The notes below the pieces were generated by a model. It saw only the letters and a list, made by a program, of their open reading frames with translations, made no database searches and was not told the origin of the DNA. Position numbers and translations under genes: made by a program. From positions 62,001 to 126,000 of the forward strand of contig NZ_FMXR01000012.1 of assembly GCF_900104415.1 (NCBI RefSeq): DNA of 64,000 nt, in the 5' to 3' direction. Below, in pieces: positions 8,029-16,682 of this stretch. Position 1 is the first letter of the stretch; every line of letters begins with the position of its first letter. Source of the DNA: Eubacterium oxidoreducens. GTDB lineage: Bacteria > Bacillota > Clostridia > Lachnospirales > Lachnospiraceae.

Positions 8029-9510
8029 ATGGAAATCATAAGTATATTACCGGCTTTGACGCCGGCATTTCCGCTGATTGCCTGCGGATTGATTTTCTTT
8101 TTTTCCAAATATCCGAATATAAGAGAAAGTTTTAGTGTGGGCGCGGCTATTGCATGTGCAATTGTGAATTTTGTAATTGCAGGTGGCGTATATCAGGGGA
8201 ATACCTATCGTTTTGTTCTTTGTAAACTGACAGATACGTTGGAATTTGCTTTTCGTGCAGATGCAGCCGGGGCTTTGTTTGCGGTGGTATCGTCATTTTT
8301 GTATGTTGCGGTTGCGTTTTATGCAATCGGCTACATGCGCGGACATCATGAAAAGGATCAGACTGGATTCTATGCATTTTTTGCAATGTGTATCTGTTCA
8401 GCGCAGGGAATTGCATATGCAGGAAACCTGCTGACGTTCTTTGTCTTTTTTGAAATGTTGACGATTGCAACCTGGCCGTTGGTATTTCATGAAAGAAATG
8501 ATGAAGCGAAGTTTTCCGGTAGAAAATATTTGATTTATACTTTGATTCCGGGACAGGTTTTTCTCGCAGGAATTGTGGTTGTCTATATGATGAGCAACAC
8601 GCTGGATTTTACAGCTGGTGGATTTATGAATTCGCATATGGGCTCGGTTGTGCAGCTTGGTGTTTTATTCTTTATGCTGATTGCAGCCGGTGCAATCAAG
8701 GCTGGTATGATGCCTTTTCACGGCTGGCTTCCGTCTGCAATGATTGCTCCAACTCCGGTAAGTGCACTGCTCCATGCGGTAGCAGTTGTAAAGGCAGGAG
8801 TGTTTTGTGTGATTCGAATTGTGGGATATGTCTATGGAACGGAGCTTCTGAAAGAAATCGGGGTTTGTCAGATACTACAATGGTTTGCCGGAGCAACGAT
8901 TATTCTGGCATCCATTATTGCATTGTCGCAGGATAATCTCAAAAGACGACTTGCGTTTTCAACGGTTGGACAGCTTTCCTATATTATTCTAGGATGTTGT
9001 ATTTTGAACGAAACCGGATATGTGGGTTCGTTGTACCATATCGTGGCACATGCGCTTATGAAGATTACACTCTTTATGTGTGCCGGCGCGATTATCGTAA
9101 CCACACATAAAACGGATGTATCGCAGATGCACGGAATCGGAAAGCAGATGCCGATAACGATTGGATGCTTTACGATCGCATCGCTCGGAATTATTGGTCT
9201 ACCCGGAACGGTTGGATTTATCAGTAAATGGAATCTGACTTTGGGAGCGTTAGAGCAGGGCAATCATGCGTATATTGTAATCTTGTTGATTAGCGCTTTG
9301 CTTGGACTGATGTATTTGATGCCGGTAACTTACGGAGCGTTCTTTACAAAGGATATTTCCGGAGATTATACAGAATTTAAAGAAGCGGATCTTAGGATGT
9401 TGATCCCGATATGTGCGACTACCGTGTTGTCGGTATTGCTTGGAATCGCGCCTAATATATTTGTTCATTTGTATTCCTTGGCCAAGATGGCGGCCTCGGC
9501 AATTTCGTAA
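8029..9510 (+). CDS. Second MrpD/NuoN-like antiporter subunit
   Basis: 493 residues, again the 14-helix proton_antipo_M fold. It keeps the TM5 glutamate (FFEMLTIATW), TM7 lysine (AIKAGMMPFHGWLPSAM), TM8 lysine (AVVKAGVF) and late lysine (AHALMKITLF). LPGTVGFISKWNLTLGA matches the conserved helix-12 region. It is diverged from the first copy, so this is an ancient paralogue, not a recent duplication. It likely replaces the NuoL-like front part of MrpA. AAAGGGGG before the ATG is the ribosome site. Confidence 0.88.
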   Translation: MEIISILPALTPAFPLIACGLIFFFSKYPNIRESFSVGAAIACAIVNFVIAGGVYQGNTYRFVLCKLTDTLEFAFRADAAGALFAVVSSFLYVAVAFYAIGYMRGHHEKDQTGFYAFFAMCICSAQGIAYAGNLLTFFVFFEMLTIATWPLVFHERNDEAKFSGRKYLIYTLIPGQVFLAGIVVVYMMSNTLDFTAGGFMNSHMGSVVQLGVLFFMLIAAGAIKAGMMPFHGWLPSAMIAPTPVSALLHAVAVVKAGVFCVIRIVGYVYGTELLKEIGVCQILQWFAGATIILASIIALSQDNLKRRLAFSTVGQLSYIILGCCILNETGYVGSLYHIVAHALMKITLFMCAGAIIVTTHKTDVSQMHGIGKQMPITIGCFTIASLGIIGLPGTVGFISKWNLTLGALEQGNHAYIVILLISALLGLMYLMPVTYGAFFTKDISGDYTEFKEADLRMLIPICATTVLSVLLGIAPNIFVHLYSLAKMAASAIS

Positions 9511-9522
9511 GGAGAGTCTTTT

Positions 9523-9897
9523 ATGGAAGAAAAAAATATTAAGAAGATTTACCTCGTTTTGATTTTGCTTATAGTGATTAGTTTTATCGTTGAGATTGCA
9601 GTCGGGGAAATGATTCTTGGATGGATTCTTTTGCTGGTTGGAATTGGCGGAGGTACCCTTGTTATCTTGTTTGCAAAAGGGGTTTGGGCTGCGTGGCTGG
9701 AAAGAGAAGAAGAGTTTTATAAGATTTTGGATAAGACCAATCCTTCTGTTGATGTCAGAAGAGAGTTCCTTGCAGGAGGCGACGCATCACTAGATGCAGA
9801 GGTTGCAGCACCTGTAGAAGTTACGGAGAAAGATTTTGTAATTAAGACCAAGGAAGAAATTGATAAGAGGATTCAAGGGGAAGAGGAAGGAGAATAG
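9523..9897 (+). CDS. Small membrane protein of unknown function inside the Mrp operon
   Basis: 124 residues with a strong GTAAGGAGAG site. Two N-terminal hydrophobic helices (about 8-26 and 31-52, with a glycine-rich VGIGGGTL turn) are followed by an acidic, charged cytoplasmic tail with several Glu/Lys pairs. I do not recognise a family. Its position between two antiporter subunits, with tight spacing on both sides, argues for an accessory or assembly subunit of this complex. Confidence 0.75.
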   Translation: MEEKNIKKIYLVLILLIVISFIVEIAVGEMILGWILLLVGIGGGTLVILFAKGVWAAWLEREEEFYKILDKTNPSVDVRREFLAGGDASLDAEVAAPVEVTEKDFVIKTKEEIDKRIQGEEEGE

Positions 9898-9898
9898 G

Positions 9899-11671
9899 AT
9901 GATTACATTACCATTTGAATTTATATATGATGTCCATCCCGGTATTTTCCTGATTGTTGCGGGCATACTTTTGGCGATATTTCCGGTCAAAATAAGACGT
10001 GTGTGCCATGTGGCAATTGCAATTTTTGCCTGGTATCTGACTATGACCAATCCGATTGGAACAAAAGGGTATCTCAATGTATTTGGGGATTATACACTCT
10101 TTTACATGAAAGTAACAGAATATAATTTGATTTTTTTGATTGCCTTTGCATCCGTTGGTGTGATTGGCGCAATTTTTTCGTTTGGGCATACGAGCCGACT
10201 AGAAGGATTTGCTTCTACGGCATATGTAGGATGTGCACTTGGCATAACACTTGCAGGAGATTGGCTGACGCTCTTTATTTTCTGGGAGATTATGGCAATT
10301 GTGTCTTTGTTTTTGGTTTGGGATTCTCATACGATGGTTGCGACACGAGCAGGATTCCGCTACTTGCTCATGCATATGGTTGGCGGTAGTTTGATGTTGT
10401 TTGGTGTTGTAGATCAGATGGTAGAAGGAGAATTTTATTTCGTGCAGATGACGGGAGGCGATATGAACCTGTCATTCTGGCTGATTTTCCTTGGCATGAT
10501 TATTAATGCAGGAGTCGTACCTCTTCACTTTTGGATTCCGGATGCATATCCGGAAAGTACATTGACCGGTGGTGTATATATGAATGCACTGACGACGAAA
10601 GCGGCGGTATTTGCACTTCTTACTTCTTTTATCGGATTTAAGGTATTGATTATGCTTGGCGTGATTATGATTATTTACGGTGCGATGTATGCTTTGATAA
10701 CTTCGGATTTTCGAAAGATTTTGTCGTATCATATTATCTCTCAGGTGGGATTTATGGTGACGGATATTGGAATCGGCGGAGCTGTTGGAGCAAATGCGAG
10801 TGAAGGTCTTGCATTCACGCATATTATGTACAAGATGACGTTGTTTATGTGCGCGGGTGTTGTTATTTTTGCGACCGGAAAACGTAATATCACAGACCTG
10901 GGAGGTTTATATAAGAAGATGCCGCTTGTAACGGTTTGCTATTTTATTGCGGCACTTTCTATTTCCGGAGTTCCACCGTTTGCGGGATTTGTTGGAAAGT
11001 CCTGGTCGATTCTTGCGGCAGAGGAAAATGGTCTTACCTGGGTGATGATTTTGATGACACTTGGAAGCGTTATGACGGCATTATCAATTCTGTTTAAAAC
11101 AGGATATTATGTGTTTTTTACAACACCAAGGAGCGATTATCAGATCAAGAAAGTTCCGGGTACGATGAAAGCTGCTATGCTGATTGGAACCGGACTGTGC
11201 GTATTTATTGGTGTGACGCCGCAGCTGTTTTATCGTTTGCTTCCGCATAGTATTGAATATCATCCATATACGATCAGTCATGTATTCGAATATGTGCTTT
11301 TGATGGCGGCCACGATGCTGATTTTTATGTTGTTCAGGAAGAAACTTGCACCGCATCATGCAATCAATCTGGACATTGATTATTTGCTTCGAGGTCCGGG
11401 GCAAAGAGCATTGCTGAAAGGTTCTAGATTGGTGATTAAGGTGTGCAGTTTCCTTGGCGGCGGCGGAAAGAGAATGTATGATCATATACAAAAGACGAGT
11501 CACCAGCCATACAAATGGCGCAGACCAATGAATGTTCCGGAAGAGAAAAAAGGCTCTCTTCGTTATGAAGAAGATGCCTTTCGAATGAAAATCGGTGAGG
11601 GAATGTTCAGCGTTATGGCTGCGATTATCGTAATAGGAATTATATTGCTTGTACTTGCAAAGGTTAGATAG
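9899..11671 (+). CDS. Third MrpD/NuoL-like antiporter subunit with extended C-terminus
   Basis: 590 residues from ATG 9899 (AGGAAGGAG site; the in-frame ATG at 9860 would overlap the previous gene by 38 bases). A proton_antipo_M domain spans about 90-400: IFWEIMAIVSLFLVW (TM5 Glu), NALTTKAAVFAL (TM8 Lys), THIMYKMTLFMCAG (late Lys) and SGVPPFAGFVGKSW. In TM7 the usual lysine seven residues before the His is asparagine (INAGVVPLHFWIPDAY). The C-terminal ~180 residues carry a cytoplasmic basic stretch and a last helix. Last gene of the operon; only two bases separate its stop from that of the convergent glycosyltransferase gene. Confidence 0.87.
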   Translation: MITLPFEFIYDVHPGIFLIVAGILLAIFPVKIRRVCHVAIAIFAWYLTMTNPIGTKGYLNVFGDYTLFYMKVTEYNLIFLIAFASVGVIGAIFSFGHTSRLEGFASTAYVGCALGITLAGDWLTLFIFWEIMAIVSLFLVWDSHTMVATRAGFRYLLMHMVGGSLMLFGVVDQMVEGEFYFVQMTGGDMNLSFWLIFLGMIINAGVVPLHFWIPDAYPESTLTGGVYMNALTTKAAVFALLTSFIGFKVLIMLGVIMIIYGAMYALITSDFRKILSYHIISQVGFMVTDIGIGGAVGANASEGLAFTHIMYKMTLFMCAGVVIFATGKRNITDLGGLYKKMPLVTVCYFIAALSISGVPPFAGFVGKSWSILAAEENGLTWVMILMTLGSVMTALSILFKTGYYVFFTTPRSDYQIKKVPGTMKAAMLIGTGLCVFIGVTPQLFYRLLPHSIEYHPYTISHVFEYVLLMAATMLIFMLFRKKLAPHHAINLDIDYLLRGPGQRALLKGSRLVIKVCSFLGGGGKRMYDHIQKTSHQPYKWRRPMNVPEEKKGSLRYEEDAFRMKIGEGMFSVMAAIIVIGIILLVLAKVR

Positions 11672-11673
11672 GT

Positions 11674-12837
11674 TTACCAAACCCGTTCTAAGGAAAATTG
11701 CTCTAAAATGCGAGTTAAGCGATTGGTAATTGGATGTAAAGAGAGTACTTTGTCAAATCCATTTTTGGCAATTTGCTCTCTTTTTTCGTCGTGCTTTAAA
11801 TAATAATCTGCTTTGTCTAAAAGCTCGTCTAGGGATTCGAAGATTACAAGATCTTGATCCGGAACAAAATACTCAAGTAATTCTGCAGTAAATGTCGTCA
11901 TTAAAAAACCGTGACTTGCAAGAACGTCCCAGGTGCGCAATGGTATGCCGCTTTTGATATTGGGAATGGTCATGTTGAGATTGATTTTGCTTTCTTGAAA
12001 GATGAGCGGCATCTGTGTCCAGTAGTCAACAGAACCTAAATATCGGCAGCCCGGGATCAATGCAGCATCAGAGTTTGAAAACAGGCTGAGCGAATGGGAA
12101 CGGGCAAGCGAAGTGAGGTATTCGATTCTTTGCTGGGCAGCAACTTTGAAACCAAGAACGGTTGTGCTGAAAATCAACTCCAGATTTGATAGCGAATCTT
12201 TGGATTTTTTTAATTCAAAATATTCCGGAAGCTGTGCAAGAATATCACTGGTTAGCATTGGCTCTATGATATTGCCGCCGCTTACGTTGATCTGGGCGCG
12301 AATGACACCGTCAAAGTAGCCTCTAAGATAGTCCGAAAGTTTCGGCTCAAGTTTGTCGTAAGTGTTGCGTTCGTAGAGACTGCCAACAAAAGAAATTTCA
12401 TGCCTATAATGCGGCATTTGATATGGAAACATGGTATGAATCCGATGCGGGTTTGAGCAAAGCGGCATATGGTGAGCACGCATGCCCATCTGTCGCAGCT
12501 CGAGGACATTGGCTTTATCAAAACTGAAGATGTGAACTTCCGGATAAAAAGCTGACTTGTGATATAAACTGATTAGGGGATTATCACAGGTCCAGATAAT
12601 ATAATCCACATGCATGTTGTGGCAGACATTTGCAATTGCAGCAAAATAGTTAACGGTAAAGATGGCATCGAAGGTCTCTTCGGACAATCGCTTGGTAAGC
12701 ATTTGTTCGAATGTAGGATCTTCATCATAGTTTTCAAAATGATATTCAAACGTAGAGATATCGTGTCCGAGTTGTCGAAAACCCTCGGTGATATCTTTAT
12801 AGTTATAGGCTTTCCATTTATAAATCAATATCTTCAT
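11674..12837 (-). CDS. CgeB/DUF3880-like glycosyltransferase
   Basis: 387 residues with AAAGGA before the ATG. The N-terminal Rossmann-like half (MKILIYKWKAYNYKDITEGF, IIWTCDNPL) matches DUF3880. The C-terminal half (SKINLNMTI, SGIPLRTWDVLAS, LDELLDKADYYL) matches the CgeB glycosyltransferase domain and is paralogous to the gene at the window start. It overlaps the upstream gene (12834-13991) by four bases, so the two are translationally coupled. Probable role: flagellin or surface-protein glycosylation; substrate unknown. Confidence 0.82.
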   Translation of the reverse strand: MKILIYKWKAYNYKDITEGFRQLGHDISTFEYHFENYDEDPTFEQMLTKRLSEETFDAIFTVNYFAAIANVCHNMHVDYIIWTCDNPLISLYHKSAFYPEVHIFSFDKANVLELRQMGMRAHHMPLCSNPHRIHTMFPYQMPHYRHEISFVGSLYERNTYDKLEPKLSDYLRGYFDGVIRAQINVSGGNIIEPMLTSDILAQLPEYFELKKSKDSLSNLELIFSTTVLGFKVAAQQRIEYLTSLARSHSLSLFSNSDAALIPGCRYLGSVDYWTQMPLIFQESKINLNMTIPNIKSGIPLRTWDVLASHGFLMTTFTAELLEYFVPDQDLVIFESLDELLDKADYYLKHDEKREQIAKNGFDKVLSLHPITNRLTRILEQFSLERVW

Positions 12838-13991
12838 AAAAAATCCTTTATTATTTCAAACCGTGATTTCCAGGTGTGGGAATTACGCGCAGCTTGATAG
12901 CCGTTATCGGCAATCTCTTGTAACAGCGCAAAATTATTTAAAAGACGATCGGCATAGATGCCGAGTGATTTTATGTTCTCTAAAGAAAAAAAGCATAGCT
13001 GTTTTTCGCGCGTAAATTGTTTCTCTAAATAGGAAGAAGAATCTGTGAGAACGACAGCGCCGGCAAGCATGCCGTTAAAGATTCTGTCATGTGCACCGGC
13101 TTTAAACCATGAATTCGTATTTAGAACAATTTTGCTGTTTGTCATATGCGATAATATTTCTCGTTGGGAGCATCTGCCACAATAGTTGATATAGGGATGT
13201 TTTAGCCCTTCCCAGCGGTTCCAGCCATTGCCGTATACGGTAACAGTATGTCCGGAATCGGCGATTCGTAAAAGTGCCTGTTCACGAAAGAAGGAAGTAG
13301 CATATAGTTCTAAGAACCGAAGCTGGGAGATGCGAAGGCTTAGCGTGTCATCGTCATAATTGAAGCCCTGTTCTTTAAAGTAGGATTCCAAGACGGATTC
13401 CAAGGTGAAAGACGGGTGTGTCACCAGGGTATTTAAAACGGTAGCAGAGACTTCTTCGAAGTTAATTTCCGGCATTTTGTCAAATTCCGGAATCATGCTC
13501 TCGGCTTGAAAGCGGGATAGACCGCCCGCATATAAGACTTCGATTTGACGCTCTTTGATGGGCGGCGTTGGATTTGCAGGGCAAATGCCGCCGTGAGGCA
13601 GGAAAAACACGTGCTCTATATTAGAAAAATGCCGCCGTACATAATCTGCATGGTTTTTATCAGTGGCCACGATAATTGCGGTAGACGGCATCTTATTTAG
13701 GGTGCTGCGATAGTGAAAAGGGTGATCCATAAGAATGTTAATATAAGGAGTCTGGTAGAACTCCCAGATATTTTCACCGGGTTCGTTTTCGAGTGAGTAT
13801 GCCAGATTGTTAAAGGTGATTACCGCAGCATCGTCCGTTTGTAGATATTCTCGCAGGGTATCTAGAGGCGTTACACCGTCGATATAAACAAGGCAAGAAT
13901 AGCCTTGCGCGATCAGAACCTTGTGCAGTTCTTCGGAAAAGGTATCAAGGGTGTCATAGATTCCCTCAATTAATATAATATGTGTTCTCAT
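12834..13991 (-). CDS. DUF3880/CgeB-like glycosyltransferase
   Basis: 385 residues with a strong AAGGAGGAAC site. It has the DUF3880 layout: an N-terminal MRTHIILIEGIYDTLDTF strand-helix, a central TPYINILMDHPFHYRSTL and IIVATDKNHADYVRRHF, and a C-terminal GT part (SKIVLNTNSWFKAGAHDRIF, MLAGAVVLTDSS). The AGAHDRIFNGMLAGAVVLT segment is the equivalent of the GIPLR...DVLA block of its neighbours. First of a coupled pair with 11674-12837, and 16 bases downstream of the GT2-TPR gene. No donor can be inferred. Confidence 0.8.
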   Translation of the reverse strand: MRTHIILIEGIYDTLDTFSEELHKVLIAQGYSCLVYIDGVTPLDTLREYLQTDDAAVITFNNLAYSLENEPGENIWEFYQTPYINILMDHPFHYRSTLNKMPSTAIIVATDKNHADYVRRHFSNIEHVFFLPHGGICPANPTPPIKERQIEVLYAGGLSRFQAESMIPEFDKMPEINFEEVSATVLNTLVTHPSFTLESVLESYFKEQGFNYDDDTLSLRISQLRFLELYATSFFREQALLRIADSGHTVTVYGNGWNRWEGLKHPYINYCGRCSQREILSHMTNSKIVLNTNSWFKAGAHDRIFNGMLAGAVVLTDSSSYLEKQFTREKQLCFFSLENIKSLGIYADRLLNNFALLQEIADNGYQAARNSHTWKSRFEIIKDFL

Positions 13992-14007
13992 GTTCCTCCT
14001 TTATTAC

Positions 14008-15027
14008 TTAGTCGGGTGTCCATTGTTTGGCAAGTGTGCGATAATGCTCGGCCTGATCGGTTAGTCCGACGGCATCATAGCAACGTGCAAGTCCTTGCAG
14101 GGAATAGTCACCGGAAAAATGAATGTTCAGATAGGCAGAACTTTCAAACGCGGCATTGTAGTACCAGATTTGAGCTTCTTCATATTGCGATAGATTTTCG
14201 TAGAACATTCCAAGTTCAAAGAAAATCTCAGAACAGTCTAGTTCAAGACCAATATTTTTTAATATGTATTTAAAAAAGGAAGGTGCATCACCCAGCAGTC
14301 GATAAGCACGAGCCAAAATGATGAAAGCTTCTTTGCTATCTTCGTTGTCCATCTCACTGTTGTTAAGAAGATCTGCAAAGTAATCCTTAGCAAACATGAA
14401 ATGTTCTTGCGTCCCGTGCAAAAGAAGCTCTTTGGCATAAAATGTCCGAAGGCGCTTAGAGAGTGGTTGTCCGTTAGAAAGCATAGATTCGAAGATCGCC
14501 AAATCCCGATTGGCATGTACGCTTTGTGGTATATGAAGAATTTCAATATCACTGTCAAATACGAGCGGGTCTAGACTGACGCATTCATGGATAGGTTCAA
14601 TCCAGCGGAATGAGCGAAGACGCCGATAGAGTTTGGGACGAAGTTCGCGGTCGTAATTGTAGACGGTTCCGTGGTGAAGCTGTCCTTTATAATACATTTG
14701 AACAATTTCAATCTCAGGTAAAAGAGCCTGTTTTAAATGGGCAAAACGAGTGTGGTTTTCTTCGTCAATGATTTCATCGGCATCGGCGCAGTAGATGTAT
14801 TCCATAGTTGCTTTGGAAAAAGAAAAGTTGCGTGCTGCCGCAAAATCACAGGTCCATTTAAAATCGTAGATATGGTCTGTATAACGAGCGGCAATCTCCT
14901 TGGTGCGATCGGTGGAACCGGTATCAACGATAATTATTTCGTCCATCAAATCGGCTATGGAGTCGAGGCATCTTGCCAGGACTTTTTCTTCATTTTTTAC
15001 AATCATACATAAACTAATTGTTGCCAT
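14008..15027 (-). CDS. Family 2 glycosyltransferase with TPR repeats
   Basis: 339 residues from ATG 15027, chosen for its AAGAGGAA site; the frame is open further upstream but that stretch crosses a terminator. GT-A domain: CMIVKNEEKVLARCLDSI, IIVDTGSTDRTKEIA and YCADADEIID supply nucleotide and metal binding. Residues about 190-335 are TPR-like helices (FAKDYFADLL, YEEAQIWYYNAA, YSLQGLARCYDAVG). Paralogue of the plus-strand gene at 2664. First gene of a three-glycosyltransferase minus-strand operon. Confidence 0.85.
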   Translation of the reverse strand: MATISLCMIVKNEEKVLARCLDSIADLMDEIIIVDTGSTDRTKEIAARYTDHIYDFKWTCDFAAARNFSFSKATMEYIYCADADEIIDEENHTRFAHLKQALLPEIEIVQMYYKGQLHHGTVYNYDRELRPKLYRRLRSFRWIEPIHECVSLDPLVFDSDIEILHIPQSVHANRDLAIFESMLSNGQPLSKRLRTFYAKELLLHGTQEHFMFAKDYFADLLNNSEMDNEDSKEAFIILARAYRLLGDAPSFFKYILKNIGLELDCSEIFFELGMFYENLSQYEEAQIWYYNAAFESSAYLNIHFSGDYSLQGLARCYDAVGLTDQAEHYRTLAKQWTPD

Positions 15028-15052
15028 AATTATTCCTCTTTTAAGATTTAGT

Positions 15053-15083
15053 AAAAAAAATCCCCGACTCATATAGCCGGGGA
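15053..15083 (-). terminator. Rho-independent terminator after the FliD-like gene
   Basis: On the minus strand a TCCCCG/CGGGGA stem with an 11-base loop is followed by an eight-T run (A-run at 15053-15060 on the plus strand). It separates the FliD-like gene from the glycosyltransferase operon. Confidence 0.8.
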
Positions 15084-15100
15084 AAATAGTTCTATATCTG

Positions 15101-16408
15101 TTAACAGAATCGGTCAATCATCATTCCTGAGTAGATGGAAGAAATATAAGGAGTAGCAAAATTATGTCCCGGGTTTTTATATTCTACAACGACCTTGTCA
15201 ACATATTTCATTGGATTTAAGGAAACAGCTTGCGCCTTGGCGCTTAATGCATCCTTAAATTTGGAAAGAACATCGAATAATTCTTCCTGTGAAGTCTCAT
15301 TATCAATTGCCTGCGAAAGGAGTCCTTTATCTACATGAATAGTTCCATCATGAGCGGTAGTCAGTCCGACCGATTCCATTTCATTTTGAATCGAATAGGT
15401 TGTACTGCTGATATCATTAATCAGACGCTTCGTGGCAGTTGGCGAAGTACTCTTATCATAGGCTGTTTGAATTGCGTGATTATAAGAATCTATAAGTTCT
15501 TGGATATTATCCGCAATCGCATCAACGTTAGGTTTGAAACCGATGGTTGTGTCATCATCATCAGGGCTTATGCCGTTAAGTGTTACTTCGAATGTTTTAT
15601 TAATTGTAAAAGTATTCGAATAAGAGGAGCGTTCTACTCCGTTAAGTTCGAATCTTGAGTTTTGTGCATTTTGTGCAACGTGATCAATGCCAAGAGTATC
15701 AAGAAGAGATACTGCATTCGTATTGGCATTGGCGTTAATATCAAATAGATAACGCTCATTCTCGCTAAGACCGGTCTGAGTAGATTCAATCTTTAATGCA
15801 GCGCCACCTTTATTATTATCGAGTAAAGATGCATTAAGACCAATCTTGGCATTTGAAATCAAAGTGCCTAATCGGTTCTGTATGGAAAGATTCGTTTCGT
15901 TATCATTAACATGGAACTGGAACTCATATTGGTTATTGAGATAGTTTAGGTTAAAGGAGTAATCGCCTTCTTCAATAGAGCTTTGTTCCTTTGGTAAGAA
16001 GTTACCAATGTTGACCTGGGATTTCGCAAGCTGTTGTACCGAGATTGTGAAATCATCACTGTCGTCCAAATCTGCATTGTCTCCAATATATTCAGCGGAA
16101 ACTAAATCAGGATTGGTTGAAGATGCAATCTTCTTTTGGAAAGCATCCTGAATGTCGCCGTCTTCTGTTGTTAAGGATGCGATAACATTGTTGATAGATC
16201 TCGCACTTTCCTTGACATCAATTACAAACTTTTGAATAGATTCTGAATCCTCATCCTTTAACTTGAAAAGAGGAGATTCTTTATTTACTTTAACAATATT
16301 GTTCCAAACGTTTCGCAGTTCACTCTTCTTATGTGTATCATAACGCGAATTGTTTGTGTGACCATAGTTACTGACATAGTAGTTAAATACAGAGTCAATA
16401 GCTGCCAT
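15101..16408 (-). CDS. FliD-like flagellar hook-associated/cap-related protein
   Basis: 435 residues from ATG 16408 (AAGGAGGGA site; the frame extends 24 codons upstream without a ribosome site). No signal peptide, as expected for a flagellar export substrate. The middle and C-terminal parts have FliD features: a DDFTISVQQLAKSQVN strand early on, repeated N/D-rich beta segments, and a C-terminal block ISSTTYSIQNEMESVGLTTA followed by HDGTIHVDKGLLSQAI, which matches the cap-protein D-domain ending. The N-terminus lacks the usual glycine-rich FliD start, and the terminal coiled coil is short. It may be a specialised cap or filament-associated protein; identity is moderately certain. Neighbouring glycosyltransferases fit a flagellar glycosylation locus. 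Confidence 0.6.
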   Translation of the reverse strand: MAAIDSVFNYYVSNYGHTNNSRYDTHKKSELRNVWNNIVKVNKESPLFKLKDEDSESIQKFVIDVKESARSINNVIASLTTEDGDIQDAFQKKIASSTNPDLVSAEYIGDNADLDDSDDFTISVQQLAKSQVNIGNFLPKEQSSIEEGDYSFNLNYLNNQYEFQFHVNDNETNLSIQNRLGTLISNAKIGLNASLLDNNKGGAALKIESTQTGLSENERYLFDINANANTNAVSLLDTLGIDHVAQNAQNSRFELNGVERSSYSNTFTINKTFEVTLNGISPDDDDTTIGFKPNVDAIADNIQELIDSYNHAIQTAYDKSTSPTATKRLINDISSTTYSIQNEMESVGLTTAHDGTIHVDKGLLSQAIDNETSQEELFDVLSKFKDALSAKAQAVSLNPMKYVDKVVVEYKNPGHNFATPYISSIYSGMMIDRFC

Positions 16409-16682
16409 GTGAATCCCTCCTTTCTTCCTTGAATAATGTACATGAACGTACACGAGGGTATAGTAAATCCATTTATACAATTACACTATATCATGGAAAA
16501 AACAATTTGTCACTAAAAAAATAGAAAAATTCATTGATTTTTTTAGAAAAGTGTGGTATAGGAGCGAAAAAATGGAGAAGACTATGCATAAAAGCTAAAA
16601 AGTAGAAAATGGGAAGAAAGTATGATATAATGCACAGGTAATGACGATTATGAAAAATACAAAGAAGCAAGGAGGATGAGAG

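Noticed and set aside
16425-16470. TGTACATGAACGTACA-like palindrome upstream of the FliD-like gene as an operator
   Set aside because: Imperfect, and no matching sigma-D type promoter (GCCGATAA) was found nearby, so no regulator can be proposed.
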